From positions 1-41,077 of the forward strand of contig CABUPJ010000032.1 in assembly GCA_902493335.1 (NCBI GenBank): a stretch of DNA of 41,077 nt. Reading direction: 5' to 3'. Below, one piece after another: positions 8,993-17,218 of this stretch (the stretch's first letter is position 1; each line of letters begins with the position of its first letter). Below the pieces are notes generated by a model. That model had not been told where the DNA came from, searched no databases, and worked only from the letters and a program-made list of their open reading frames with translations. The translations under genes and the position numbers were made by a program. The stretch is from an uncultured Porphyromonadaceae bacterium (GTDB lineage Bacteria > Bacteroidota > Bacteroidia > Bacteroidales > Muribaculaceae).

Positions 8993-10065
8993 CTAAAGAC
9001 TCTAAAATATATGTGGCCGGACACCGCGGACTCGTCGGGTCTGCCATATGGCAGAATCTGATGTCGCGGGGCTATACCAATCTCATAGGCCGCACCCATA
9101 AAGAACTCGACCTGCTCGACAGCGTCGCCGTGAGAGAGTTTTTCGACCGTGAGCGTCCCGACGCCGTCGTCCTGGCGGCGGCACATGTGGGCGGCATCAT
9201 GGCAAACTCGATCTACCGCGCCGACTTTATCTATGAGAACCTGCAGATACAGCAGAATGTCATCGGCGAGGCCTTCCGCCACGGCGTGCGTCACCTGTTG
9301 TTCCTCGGCTCGACATGTATCTACCCGCGCGAGGCTCCCCAGCCTATCACAGAGGATGCCCTGCTGACATCGCCGCTCGAATACACCAACGAGCCTTATG
9401 CCATAGCCAAAATCGCGGGACTCAAGATGTGTGAGTCGTTCAATCTCCAGTATGGCACCGATTATATCGCCGTCATGCCGACAAACCTCTATGGTCCGCG
9501 AGACAATTTCCACCTCGAGAACTCTCACGTGCTGCCTGCGATGATACGCAAGCTCCATCTCGCCCGTCTGCTCAATGAGGGCGATTACGAGGGCGTCAGG
9601 GCCGACCTCGCCAAACGCCCGACATCAGGCATTGCCGACCCGATGAAAGCGACAGAGGCCGAGATTGACGCCGAACTCGCCCGATTCGGCATCCACGCCG
9701 ACCGTCTCGAACTGTGGGGCAGCGGCACGCCTCTGCGCGAATTCCTGTGGAGCGAAGACATGGCCGACGCCTCTGTCTATGTGCTGCTTAATGTCAGTTT
9801 CAAGGATCTTGCAGGCGACCGCAAAGATGTGCGCAACACCCACATAAATGTCGGTACGGGTATCGAGCTCACCATAGCCCAACTCGCCGAAAAAGCACGC
9901 AAAGCTGTCGGTTTCAAAGGCGAAATCGTCTGGGACAGAAGCAAGCCCGACGGCACGATGCGCAAACTCTGTGACGTCAGCAAGCTCCATAGCCTCGGAT
10001 GGCGCCACAAGGTCGAACTTGACGACGGCATCGGGCGTCTCTACGAATGGTATCTTAACAACTGA
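8986..10065 (+). CDS. fcl: GDP-L-fucose synthase
   Basis: The 359-residue epimerase/reductase converts GDP-4-keto-6-deoxymannose to GDP-L-fucose with NADPH. Visible motifs are GHRGLVGSA (12-20), FLGSTCIYP (107-115, active-site Ser and Cys) and YAIAK (Tyr138, Lys142). It is longer than the roughly 320-residue E. coli enzyme because of an insertion around 205-235 (ADLAKRPTSGIADPMKATEA), a feature I recall from Bacteroidetes homologues. It overlaps gmd by 7 bases and ends the sugar operon; a hairpin terminator follows. Fucose made this way is typically used in capsule and glycoprotein O-glycans of gut Bacteroidales. Confidence 0.95.
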   Translation: MLTKDSKIYVAGHRGLVGSAIWQNLMSRGYTNLIGRTHKELDLLDSVAVREFFDRERPDAVVLAAAHVGGIMANSIYRADFIYENLQIQQNVIGEAFRHGVRHLLFLGSTCIYPREAPQPITEDALLTSPLEYTNEPYAIAKIAGLKMCESFNLQYGTDYIAVMPTNLYGPRDNFHLENSHVLPAMIRKLHLARLLNEGDYEGVRADLAKRPTSGIADPMKATEAEIDAELARFGIHADRLELWGSGTPLREFLWSEDMADASVYVLLNVSFKDLAGDRKDVRNTHINVGTGIELTIAQLAEKARKAVGFKGEIVWDRSKPDGTMRKLCDVSKLHSLGWRHKVELDDGIGRLYEWYLNN

Positions 10066-10095
10066 CTGCCGCAAAAGCTTCATAAGAATTAGGAC

Positions 10096-10137
10096 AAAAA
10101 AATTGCCGATGCCTTTTTTGCGTTGGCAATTTTTTTA
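10096..10137 (+). terminator. Intrinsic terminator after fcl
   Basis: Stem AAAAAAATTGCC / GGCAATTTTTTT surrounds a 17-nt loop, with the 3' arm ending in a T-run. The A-tract on the 5' side means it may also work in the opposite direction. The loop contains the -33-like TTTG of the hpt promoter. Confidence 0.75.
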
Positions 10138-10146
10138 CTACCTTTG
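10117..10146 (+). promoter_or_regulatory. Promoter of hpt-adk
   Basis: TTTG at 10117-10120 and TACCTTTG at 10139-10146 are separated by 18 nt, matching the Bacteroidetes sigma-ABfr-type -33/-7 arrangement. The ATG of hpt lies at 10164. Confidence 0.7.
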
Positions 10147-10163
10147 CACAAATTTCTGAAATA

Positions 10164-10709
10164 ATGAAGGAAGTGACTTACGAAGGGCTCACATTTGAGC
10201 CTTATATAGCCAATAAAGACATAAAGGCCCGTATCGAAGAGCTGGGTCGTGAGATTACGCGCGATTGCGCCGGTAAAATGCCTCTGTTCTTATGTGTTCT
10301 GAACGGGGCATTTCCTTTTGCAAGCGATTTGTTCAGAGCAGCCGAGTCGATTGACGCAGAGATTTCTTTCATACGTCTCAAAAGTTATGAAGGCACCTCG
10401 TCGACCGGAGTCGTCAAGGAAGTTCTCGGTTTAGACCAAAGCATCGAAGGGCGCACTGTCATTATCGTCGAAGACATCGTCGACACCGGCAATACGATAG
10501 ACCGTCTGATAAACACTCTCAAGGCAAAAAATCCCGCCGAGATAAAAATCGCGACACTGCTGTTCAAACCCGAGGCACTCGAGAAGAATGTGTCGCCCGA
10601 CTACGTTGGTTTTGAGATTCCCAAAAAGTTTATCATCGGTTTTGGTCTCGATCTGAACGGCCACGCACGTAACCTCAACGACATTTATGTCCTGAAGGAG
10701 CAACAATAA
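10164..10709 (+). CDS. hpt: Hypoxanthine phosphoribosyltransferase
   Basis: The 181-residue type I phosphoribosyltransferase salvages hypoxanthine (and usually guanine) with PRPP to give IMP or GMP. The PRPP-binding signature VIIVEDIVDTGNT lies at residues 99-111. The flexible-loop region RLKSYEGTSSTG lies at 71-82, and the N-terminal LFLCVLNGAF (41-50) is typical of the family. Length fits bacterial HPRT. It has its own promoter and lies 59 bases upstream of adenylate kinase, so both purine-metabolism genes are probably co-transcribed. Confidence 0.95.
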   Translation: MKEVTYEGLTFEPYIANKDIKARIEELGREITRDCAGKMPLFLCVLNGAFPFASDLFRAAESIDAEISFIRLKSYEGTSSTGVVKEVLGLDQSIEGRTVIIVEDIVDTGNTIDRLINTLKAKNPAEIKIATLLFKPEALEKNVSPDYVGFEIPKKFIIGFGLDLNGHARNLNDIYVLKEQQ

Positions 10710-10768
10710 GCTGACAGAGACCGTTTCTCAATAACAGATAAATCTACATCTACATAATTCACATAGAA

Positions 10769-11353
10769 ATGTTTAATGTTGTGATTTTTGGCGCCCCGGG
10801 CAGCGGCAAAGGCACCCAGAGCGAGCGGATAATCAATGAATACGGCCTGTATCATATCTCGACAGGCGAAGTGTTGCGCGACCACATAGCCCGCGGCACA
10901 GATCTCGGCGTCATCGCCGACAGTTATATATCAAAAGGTCAGTTAATACCCGACGACCTTATGGTGAAAGTTCTGGCTCATGTCCTCGACAGCCATCCCG
11001 AACTGACAGCCAACGGCGTCATATTCGACGGATTCCCCCGCACGATTCCCCAGGCGCAGGCTCTCAACGCCATGCTCGCCGAGCGCAATGCGGCAGTCGA
11101 CGCTGTCGTAGGCCTCGAGGTCGAAGAGAAAGACCTCATCGACCGCATGCTTCGCCGCGGCCAGGAATCGGGACGTGCCGACGATAACATCGACACCATA
11201 AAAAAACGTCTTGACGTATATCACACACAGACTTCGCCTCTGAAAGAGTATTACAAAAACGAAGGCAAATATCACGCCATCAACGGTAACGGAGATGTCG
11301 AGAATATATTCGGCGACATCAAGAAATCACTCTCGAAAGTCATCAAGAAATAA
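10769..11353 (+). CDS. adk: Adenylate kinase
   Basis: The 194-residue enzyme interconverts ATP + AMP with 2 ADP. It carries the P-loop GAPGSGKGT (8-16), the AMP-binding ISTGEVLRDHI segment, DGFPRT, and the arginine-bearing RRGQESGRADDN region. The segment between RRGQ and RADD is short, so this is the short-LID form without a zinc-binding lid. It follows hpt and ends before a strong intrinsic terminator, which makes hpt-adk a two-gene unit. Confidence 0.96.
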   Translation: MFNVVIFGAPGSGKGTQSERIINEYGLYHISTGEVLRDHIARGTDLGVIADSYISKGQLIPDDLMVKVLAHVLDSHPELTANGVIFDGFPRTIPQAQALNAMLAERNAAVDAVVGLEVEEKDLIDRMLRRGQESGRADDNIDTIKKRLDVYHTQTSPLKEYYKNEGKYHAINGNGDVENIFGDIKKSLSKVIKK

Positions 11354-11378
11354 CCGCTTCGAAACGAGAAGCTATAAG

Positions 11379-11416
11379 ATGGTTGCAGGCTCTTGTCTGC
11401 AACCATTTTATTATTA
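11379..11416 (+). terminator. Intrinsic terminator after adk
   Basis: A perfect 10-bp stem (ATGGTTGCAG / CTGCAACCAT) with an 8-nt loop is followed directly by TTTATTATTATTT. Confidence 0.85.
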
Positions 11417-11448
11417 TTTGTGTTTTATGAATAATTTTTGTACCTTTC
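11417..11448 (+). promoter_or_regulatory. Promoter of the acyl-ligase operon
   Basis: TTTG at 11417-11420, 20-nt spacer, then TACCTTTC at 11441-11448: one mismatch from the TAnnTTTG consensus with ideal spacing. The ATG is at 11491. Confidence 0.65.
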
Positions 11449-11490
11449 GCAAAACAAATCAGTGATACCCCGGGGTATTTACATATTACA

Positions 11491-13197
11491 ATGGACGACT
11501 ACGATTATTCTGAATACAGCAACCTGCTGACAATATATAAGCAAAGCTGGATTGACAACTTCAGCCTGCCCGCCCTCACCGACTACGGCTCGGGCAAGAC
11601 ACTCACCTACGGCGAAATGGCCCGGCGCATAGCCCGGCTGCACCTGTTCTACAGGCAGCTCGGCATCAGGCCCGGAGACAAAATCGCCCTTTTGGGCAAA
11701 AACACCACCAACTGGGTCATCGACTTCATGGGCACGATAACCTATGGGGCCGTCATCGTGCCCATACTCCACGACTTCAATCCGGCCGACGCCCAACACA
11801 TCATCAACCACTCTGACGCGCTGGTGCTGTTTGTCAGCGATTCGATCTGGGAGAATCTCAATTTCGACGAAATGCCGGCTCTGAGGTGTGTCGTCTCTCT
11901 CGAAAACCGCAAAATCATAACCGAGCGGAGCACGACACCCGACAACGCGACATTGACAAAAACACCGGCCGCCAAAATAATACATAATCTCACCCTCTCG
12001 TTCAACCGCCTTTATAAAAACGGGTTCAGAGCCACCGACATCGACTTCGAAGAACAGAACCCCGACAATGTCTGCGTCATCAACTATACTTCGGGAACGA
12101 CCGGCTTTTCAAAAGGTGTCATGCTCACCTACCGCAACCTGTGGGGCAACGTTGTCTTCGGCATACGCTCGCGCCTGCACTACCAGGGGTCGCGGGCTCT
12201 GTCGTTCCTGCCTCTCGCTCATGCCTATGGCTGCGCATTCGACATGCTCGTGCCGCTTGCTACCGGCACCCACGTCACCCTTCTGGGCAAACTGCCGAGT
12301 CCGCAGCTGATAGTGTCGGCAATGAAAAAAGTCAGACCGTCGCTGGTCATCTGTGTGCCGCTCGTCCTTGAAAAGATCTACCGCAAGATGATTGTTCCGA
12401 TGATTTCGTCGCCGGCTGTGCGATGGGTGCTTGCCGTGCCTATGCTTGACAAAGCCATCTACGCCCGCATACGCTCTAAACTCGTCGAAGCCTTCGGCGG
12501 TAGCTTCGAGGAAGTCATCATCGGCGGCGCTCCGCTCAACCCCGAGGTCGAGGACTTTCTGCTGCGCATAAAATTCCCGTTCACTGTCGGCTACGGCATG
12601 ACCGAGTGCGGCCCACTCATCAGCTATGTGCCCTGGCGCCGTTTCGAGCCAAGGTCGTCGGGACGCGTTCTGCGCGGACTCATGACGGCAAAAATAATAG
12701 CCGAGGAAGGTTCTGACCAGGGAGAGATATGCGTCAAGGGCGTCAATGTCATGAAAGGATATTATAAAAACCCCGAGGCTACGGAAGCCGTACTCGACAG
12801 TGACGGATGGCTTCACACCGGTGACATGGGCACGCTCGGCAAGCCAGACAACCGCACAGTCTTTATACGCGGACGCTACAAGACGATGATACTCTCGTCA
12901 AACGGCCAGAACATATACCCCGAAGAAATCGAGGCCAAACTCAACAATATGCCGTATGTCTCCGAAAGCCTCGTCATCGAACGCAACGGACATCTCGTCG
13001 CCATCGTTTATCCCGACAAAGAGACGGCCGAGGCCAACGGCCTGACAGCTGACAGCCTCAGTCAGATTATGAAGAAAAACCGGCAGGACCTAAACAAACT
13101 TGTGGCGCCCTACGAACGCGTCGAAAACATCGAAATGATAGACGACGAATTTATCAAGACTCCCAAGAAATCAATAAAACGCTATCTATACCACTAA
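11491..13197 (+). CDS. AMP-dependent acyl-CoA/ACP synthetase (long-chain fatty-acid ligase type)
   Basis: The 568-residue adenylate-forming enzyme activates a carboxylic acid with ATP and transfers it to a thiol. It contains the A3 P-loop YTSGTTGFSKG (199-209), the A5 motif GYGMTECGP, the A7 motif LHTGDMG and the A8 hinge IRGRYKTMILSSNGQNIYPEEIE-like region. The C-terminal catalytic lysine lies in the KTPKKSIKR context. Architecture and length match Bacteroidetes long-chain fatty acyl ligases. Chain length and whether CoA or ACP is the acceptor cannot be read from the sequence. It is 12 bases upstream of the amidase gene. Confidence 0.9.
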   Translation: MDDYDYSEYSNLLTIYKQSWIDNFSLPALTDYGSGKTLTYGEMARRIARLHLFYRQLGIRPGDKIALLGKNTTNWVIDFMGTITYGAVIVPILHDFNPADAQHIINHSDALVLFVSDSIWENLNFDEMPALRCVVSLENRKIITERSTTPDNATLTKTPAAKIIHNLTLSFNRLYKNGFRATDIDFEEQNPDNVCVINYTSGTTGFSKGVMLTYRNLWGNVVFGIRSRLHYQGSRALSFLPLAHAYGCAFDMLVPLATGTHVTLLGKLPSPQLIVSAMKKVRPSLVICVPLVLEKIYRKMIVPMISSPAVRWVLAVPMLDKAIYARIRSKLVEAFGGSFEEVIIGGAPLNPEVEDFLLRIKFPFTVGYGMTECGPLISYVPWRRFEPRSSGRVLRGLMTAKIIAEEGSDQGEICVKGVNVMKGYYKNPEATEAVLDSDGWLHTGDMGTLGKPDNRTVFIRGRYKTMILSSNGQNIYPEEIEAKLNNMPYVSESLVIERNGHLVAIVYPDKETAEANGLTADSLSQIMKKNRQDLNKLVAPYERVENIEMIDDEFIKTPKKSIKRYLYH

Positions 13198-13209
13198 CAT
13201 AAAACTACA

Positions 13210-14670
13210 ATGAAAAAAGTAATCACGCCGCTCATATTATTATATGCAGCGACAGCCTCGGCCGCGCTGCCGTTAAGAATCTACAGCGGACAAGCTGACA
13301 CCGTCACAACGGCGACACAGACGATTATCGCCGTCACCGAACCCGGAGCCACCGCCACCATCAACGGCAAAGCGGTGAAAGTCTACAAAACCGGCTCGTT
13401 CGGCGACGAAATCAGCCTCGTTCCAGGCGAAAACACCGTGACTGTCACAGCCACCAAAGACGGCATGACCGAAAACCGTGTATTCAAGATCTATCGCGCC
13501 GAAGCATCACAGAAACAGGCAAAAGCAGACGACAGTTTTGCCAATGAGATGACAACACCGCTTGAACATCCGCGCTATATCGTGACAAAGAAAGGCGCAT
13601 ATCTTCAGTTCGGCAACGGCGACGACCGCCTCGGAGGCTCAAAGATGGGCTTCGTCGACGAAGGCATCAGACTCAAGGCCGACGGTGTCAAAGGCAGCCT
13701 CTACCGGGTGGCTCTCGCCAACAGCCATTTCGCATATATCCCCAAAGAATACACCGCGCCGGCCGAAACCGCCAACCCCATCTTCAACACCGGCAGCTGG
13801 AGCATCATCAACATGGGCGACCGCGACCGCATCAGCATCGCGCTGCCCGCACGTCTGGCCTACCGCTACCGCACCAACCTCGACCCGTCGACAATCACGA
13901 TTGATTTATACGGAGCCACCGACAACAGCAACTGGATGACACAGCGCACCCTCGACCTCGGCATGATCGACTATGTCGACTTCGACCAGATCGACAGCGA
14001 TGTCTACCGCGTCATCATCCATCTCAAAGACCGCTACAACTGGGGATTCAGTGTCGGATATGAAGGCAACAACCTCACCATCGACGTAAGACACCGTCCG
14101 GCCAAACTCTCGATTGACGGACTCGTCATCGGACTCGACGCAGGCCACGGCGGCGAATTTCCCGGCGCAATCTCACCCTCAGGGCTGAAAGAGAAAGATC
14201 TCAACCTCGACATTGTGCTCAAACTGCGCGACATGCTTGAACGTGCGGGAGCGAAAGTCGTGCTGACACGCGACGGCGACACGGGTCCGTCGATGACACG
14301 CCGCAAAGAGATATGGAAAAACGGAGGCGTACAGCTCGCCGTTTCGGTACACAACAACTCTGGAGGCTCACCGCTGACGTCGCCCGGCACAGCCGCTTTG
14401 TTCAAACACATCTTCGACCGTCCGCTCGCCGAGGCCATCGCGCGTCGCATGCTGCAGCTCGACGTGCCGTTCTTCGGTCTCGTCGGCAACTTCAATTTCT
14501 CGCTCAACGGGCCGACCGACTATCCCAACATGCTCGTCGAAGGTCTCTTCATGAGTTCGCTTCATGAAGAAGAGCTGCTTGCCGACCCTGAATTCCGCAC
14601 CCGCATGGCCCGTCAGATCTATCTCGGTATCGAAGATTACCTCAAAACGGTCAAAGCATCGCTGAAATAA
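13210..14670 (+). CDS. Secreted N-acetylmuramoyl-L-alanine amidase (Amidase_3)
   Basis: The 486-residue periplasmic protein has a signal peptide (about 1-19), an Ig-like/PEGA-like segment (about 30-96), a middle beta-rich region (about 120-295), and a C-terminal Amidase_3 domain (about 303-480). Zinc ligands are visible as His313 in DAGHGG, Glu328 in LKEKDLN and His381 in SVHNNS; Glu444 in MLVEGLF is the catalytic glutamate. It cleaves the amide bond between muramic acid and the stem peptide during cell separation or wall turnover. The gene follows the acyl ligase by 12 bases and precedes a small outer-membrane protein gene. Confidence 0.92.
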   Translation: MKKVITPLILLYAATASAALPLRIYSGQADTVTTATQTIIAVTEPGATATINGKAVKVYKTGSFGDEISLVPGENTVTVTATKDGMTENRVFKIYRAEASQKQAKADDSFANEMTTPLEHPRYIVTKKGAYLQFGNGDDRLGGSKMGFVDEGIRLKADGVKGSLYRVALANSHFAYIPKEYTAPAETANPIFNTGSWSIINMGDRDRISIALPARLAYRYRTNLDPSTITIDLYGATDNSNWMTQRTLDLGMIDYVDFDQIDSDVYRVIIHLKDRYNWGFSVGYEGNNLTIDVRHRPAKLSIDGLVIGLDAGHGGEFPGAISPSGLKEKDLNLDIVLKLRDMLERAGAKVVLTRDGDTGPSMTRRKEIWKNGGVQLAVSVHNNSGGSPLTSPGTAALFKHIFDRPLAEAIARRMLQLDVPFFGLVGNFNFSLNGPTDYPNMLVEGLFMSSLHEEELLADPEFRTRMARQIYLGIEDYLKTVKASLK

Positions 14671-14705
14671 TTATCAATAACAATAACTATATAATCACGA
14701 CCATC

Positions 14706-15317
14706 ATGAAAAAATTTTTATGCGTTCTCGCCGCGACAGCTCTTATGTCATTCAGCGCGGCAGCCCAAGCCTCAGGACATTTCGGCGTCCGCGTCGGCGG
14801 CGAAATCGCCTGCCCCGGCGATATAACTCAGGACGGTGTCGGAGTCGACGCATTTTCGGTCGGCGGCGGCATCGAATTCGGAGTCGTATATACAGCTCCG
14901 ATATCAGCCGGATTTTACATCGAACCGGGCCTGAAACTATATTACAACCAGTACTCGTTCAACAAAGACGTGATTGATACCGATGCCTCGATACGCAAAT
15001 TCGGTATGCGCATCCCCGTTCAGGCAGGCTACCGTTTCGGCCTGACAGATGAAATCGGGCTACATGTCTTCACTGGCCCCGAACTCGAAATCGGTTTTTC
15101 GGCCAAAGAACATCAGGGGAGCTACTCGGAAAGCCTTTATGGCGAAGACGGGGGCATGAACCGTGTCGACCTCCTATGGGGTATCGGTGCCGGCGTGTCA
15201 TACAAGCATTTTTTCTATGCCGTGAGCGGCTCGCTCGGCATGCTCAACATGTTCAGTGACTCAGACGCAAAATTTCACGAAAACCGCGTGACATTCACAA
15301 TCGGCTATAACTTCTAA
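14706..15317 (+). CDS. Small outer-membrane beta-barrel protein
   Basis: The 203-residue protein has a signal peptide (about 1-22). The remainder is alternating beta strands with the GVRVGGE start and the FYIEPGLKLYYNQY strand pattern common to PorT/OmpA-like eight-stranded barrels. The C-terminus VTFTIGYNF ends in an aromatic residue, as expected for BAM-dependent insertion. No ligand or enzymatic function is evident. It lies 35 bases after the amidase and probably ends the ligase-amidase-barrel operon. Confidence 0.8.
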   Translation: MKKFLCVLAATALMSFSAAAQASGHFGVRVGGEIACPGDITQDGVGVDAFSVGGGIEFGVVYTAPISAGFYIEPGLKLYYNQYSFNKDVIDTDASIRKFGMRIPVQAGYRFGLTDEIGLHVFTGPELEIGFSAKEHQGSYSESLYGEDGGMNRVDLLWGIGAGVSYKHFFYAVSGSLGMLNMFSDSDAKFHENRVTFTIGYNF

Positions 15318-15345
15318 AAAATAAATAAAAAATCGGCGGGATAAC

Positions 15346-15376
15346 TTGCCCATTCCGGGGCAAATAGCTATCTTTG
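15346..15376 (+). promoter_or_regulatory. Promoter of rplU-rpmA
   Basis: TTG at 15346-15348, 20-nt spacer, TATCTTTG at 15369-15376, followed by C. This is a full match to the -33/-7 pattern. It leaves a leader of about 90 nt before the rplU ATG at 15472, in which GGCGCC at 15430-15435 is the most structured element. Confidence 0.75.
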
Positions 15377-15471
15377 CACCGAAATTTTCCGCAATAGGCT
15401 CGTCAAAGAGCGTCCGGCTATGGTTTAAGGGCGCCGCCTCAGTGGGTTAACATTTTTATTATCAATAACAA

Positions 15472-15792
15472 ATGTACGTTATCGTAGAAATCCAGGGACA
15501 GCAGTTCAAAGCTGAAAAAGACAAATTTCTGTATGTCCACTATCTCGGTGAGCAAGTAAAAGAAGGTGACAAAGTCGAGTTTGACCGCGTACTCCTCGCT
15601 GATGCCGACGGTGCCGTGAAAGTCGGCGCTCCTACCGTTGAAGGAGCAAAAGTTGTATGCGAGGTCGCTACTCCCCTCGTAAAAGGTGACAAAGTGATCG
15701 TTTTCAAGAAAAAACGTCGCAAAGGCTATCGCCGCAAAAACGGCCATCGCCAGTATTTCACCAAGATCGTGATCAAAGACATAGTCGCTTAA
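15472..15792 (+). CDS. rplU: 50S ribosomal protein L21
   Basis: The 106-residue protein has the conserved L21 start MYVIVEIQGQQFKAEKDKF, the central DKVEFDRVLL segment and the basic C-terminus KKKRRKGYRRKNGHRQ that contacts 23S rRNA. Length is typical. It is followed after 20 bases by rpmA (L27), the usual bacterial pairing. Confidence 0.97.
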   Translation: MYVIVEIQGQQFKAEKDKFLYVHYLGEQVKEGDKVEFDRVLLADADGAVKVGAPTVEGAKVVCEVATPLVKGDKVIVFKKKRRKGYRRKNGHRQYFTKIVIKDIVA

Positions 15793-15812
15793 CCTTTTAA
15801 AACTTAAACAAA

Positions 15813-16088
15813 ATGGCACATAAAAAAGGTGTTGGTAGTTCTAAGAACGGCCGTGAGTCAGAAAGCAAGCGACTCGGCGTGAAAATCTTTGGCGGCCAGT
15901 TTGCCAAAGCAGGTAACATCATCAAACGTCAGCGCGGCACAGTCCACCACCCCGGACTTAATGTCGGCATGGGCAAAGACCACACAATCTACGCCCTCAT
16001 CGACGGCACAGTTGTATTCACCGAAGGCAAAGGCGGACGTAAGTTCATCAACGTCAAACCCGCCACTGTCGAAGTCGCCGAAGCATAA
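15813..16088 (+). CDS. rpmA: 50S ribosomal protein L27
   Basis: The 91-residue protein begins MAHKKGVGSSKNGRESESKR, the conserved flexible N-terminus that reaches the peptidyl-transferase centre. It starts directly with the AHKK tail, so no N-terminal extension of the kind cleaved in Firmicutes is present. The GTVHHPGLNVGMGKDHTIYAL core is also conserved. The gene ends 34 bases before a strong terminator hairpin. Confidence 0.97.
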   Translation: MAHKKGVGSSKNGRESESKRLGVKIFGGQFAKAGNIIKRQRGTVHHPGLNVGMGKDHTIYALIDGTVVFTEGKGGRKFINVKPATVEVAEA

Positions 16089-16121
16089 TCAGCCACGACA
16101 ACACAAATCCAACTTATTGAC

Positions 16122-16165
16122 AACGGGCCGGCTCAAGACAATCTTTGAGCGGCCCGTTTCATTTT
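16122..16165 (+). terminator. Intrinsic terminator after rpmA
   Basis: Long stem AACGGGCCGGCTCAA / TTGAGCGGCCCGTT with a single bulged G and a short loop, followed by TCATTTT. It sits where an upstream-extended start of the nuclease gene would lie, which argues for the ATG at 16202. Confidence 0.85.
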
Positions 16166-16201
16166 AAGCATTACGATAAACAACCATATAAATCCATATT
16201 T

Positions 16202-17011
16202 ATGAAAAGACTGACCCTACTCGGCACAACCGTCGCGATGGCACTGTCTGCCTTCGGCTGGGGACAGAAAGGCCACGACACCACCGCCTATATCGCCGAA
16301 CAGCATCTTACACCCGCTACAGCGGCAGCTGTCGACTCTATTTTCGACGGCAAGTCAATCGTCTACTGGTCAAACTGGCTCGACAACGCAAGTCATCAGC
16401 CCGATTTAAAATACACCAAGACCTGGCATTATAAAAACGTAGACGCCGACGAGACCTACGAAACAGCGCAGGCAAACCCCTCAGGCGATGCTGTCACAGC
16501 CATAAAAGCCCAGATTGAAACTCTGTCTGACCCGGCTTCAGATCTAAAAGACTCGCAGCTCGCGCTCAAAATCCTCGTCCACGTAATGGGAGACCTGCAC
16601 ATGCCGCTGCACATGGGCCACGCTTCAGACCTCGGCGGCAACCGCGTGAAAGTCAAATTCTTCGGTCGTGACAACAATCTTCACTCGGTCTGGGACACAT
16701 CGCTTCCCGAGGCAGCCCACAAGTGGAGCTACAGCGAATGGCAGCAACAGATCGACCGCGCCGACGAAGCCACAGCCGACGCCATCATCAGCGGCAGCGT
16801 TGACGACTGGGCCAAAGAGACCGTCGCCATAGCCTCGAAAGTCTATACCTATTTTCAACCGGGCATCAACATCTCGTACAACGATATCGCACGCTGGACT
16901 CCAACAGTCGAAGATCAGTTTCTCAAAGGAGGACTGCGTCTCGCCCACACCCTCAATCTCATTTTCGATTCCGACTACCGCGCGGCATATCTGTCGAATT
17001 CAGGCGATTAA
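16202..17011 (+). CDS. Secreted S1/P1-type zinc nuclease
   Basis: The 269-residue protein has a signal peptide cleaved before Trp20, so the mature enzyme starts with the tryptophan whose amino group binds zinc in this family. All nine expected zinc ligands are present: Trp20, His25, Asp61, His76, His127, Asp131, His137, His161 and Asp165. Members degrade single-stranded DNA and RNA and release 3'-phosphate. A periplasmic or extracellular nutrient-scavenging role is likely. The frame is open to 16145, but that stretch overlaps the rpmA terminator and would bury the signal peptide. Two hairpins follow. Confidence 0.93.
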   Translation: MKRLTLLGTTVAMALSAFGWGQKGHDTTAYIAEQHLTPATAAAVDSIFDGKSIVYWSNWLDNASHQPDLKYTKTWHYKNVDADETYETAQANPSGDAVTAIKAQIETLSDPASDLKDSQLALKILVHVMGDLHMPLHMGHASDLGGNRVKVKFFGRDNNLHSVWDTSLPEAAHKWSYSEWQQQIDRADEATADAIISGSVDDWAKETVAIASKVYTYFQPGINISYNDIARWTPTVEDQFLKGGLRLAHTLNLIFDSDYRAAYLSNSGD

Positions 17012-17044
17012 CAGCCTGCAGCCAACACAATATACACCATAAGA

Positions 17045-17081
17045 GCCTAAATGACAATCTGTTTTGAATTGTCGTTTAGGC
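17045..17081 (+). terminator. Terminator-like hairpin after the nuclease gene
   Basis: A 14-bp stem (GCCTAAATGACAAT / ATTGTCGTTTAGGC, one G-T pair) closes a 9-nt loop. The following tract GCTTGCCATTTTATTT is only moderately T-rich. Confidence 0.65.
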
Positions 17082-17094
17082 GCTTGCCATTTTA

Positions 17095-17132
17095 TTTGTG
17101 ATGCAGAAACCGCATCACAAATATTTTATTTT
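17095..17132. terminator. Second hairpin, possibly bidirectional terminator
   Basis: A perfect 10-bp stem (TTTGTGATGC / GCATCACAAA) with loop AGAAACC is followed by TATTTTATTTT. It is the second of two tandem hairpins between the nuclease gene and the next operon. Confidence 0.6.
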
Positions 17133-17152
17133 AACAACATTTATGTAACAAA

Positions 17153-17183
17153 TTTGCCACGTTAGAAAATTTTGCTAATTTTA
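17153..17183 (+). promoter_or_regulatory. Probable promoter of the 17219-22181 operon
   Basis: TTTG at 17153-17156, 19-nt spacer, TAATTTTA at 17176-17183. The last base of the -7 element deviates from TAnnTTTG. The surrounding region is strongly AT-rich. Confidence 0.5.
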
Positions 17184-17218
17184 CGCCAATTTTTCCAAAA
17201 TAGGTAAAATTTTCAAAT

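Noticed and set aside
16145..16201. Upstream start for the S1/P1 nuclease
   Set aside because: It overlaps the rpmA terminator and would bury the signal peptide. The ATG at 16202 gives a proper signal sequence.
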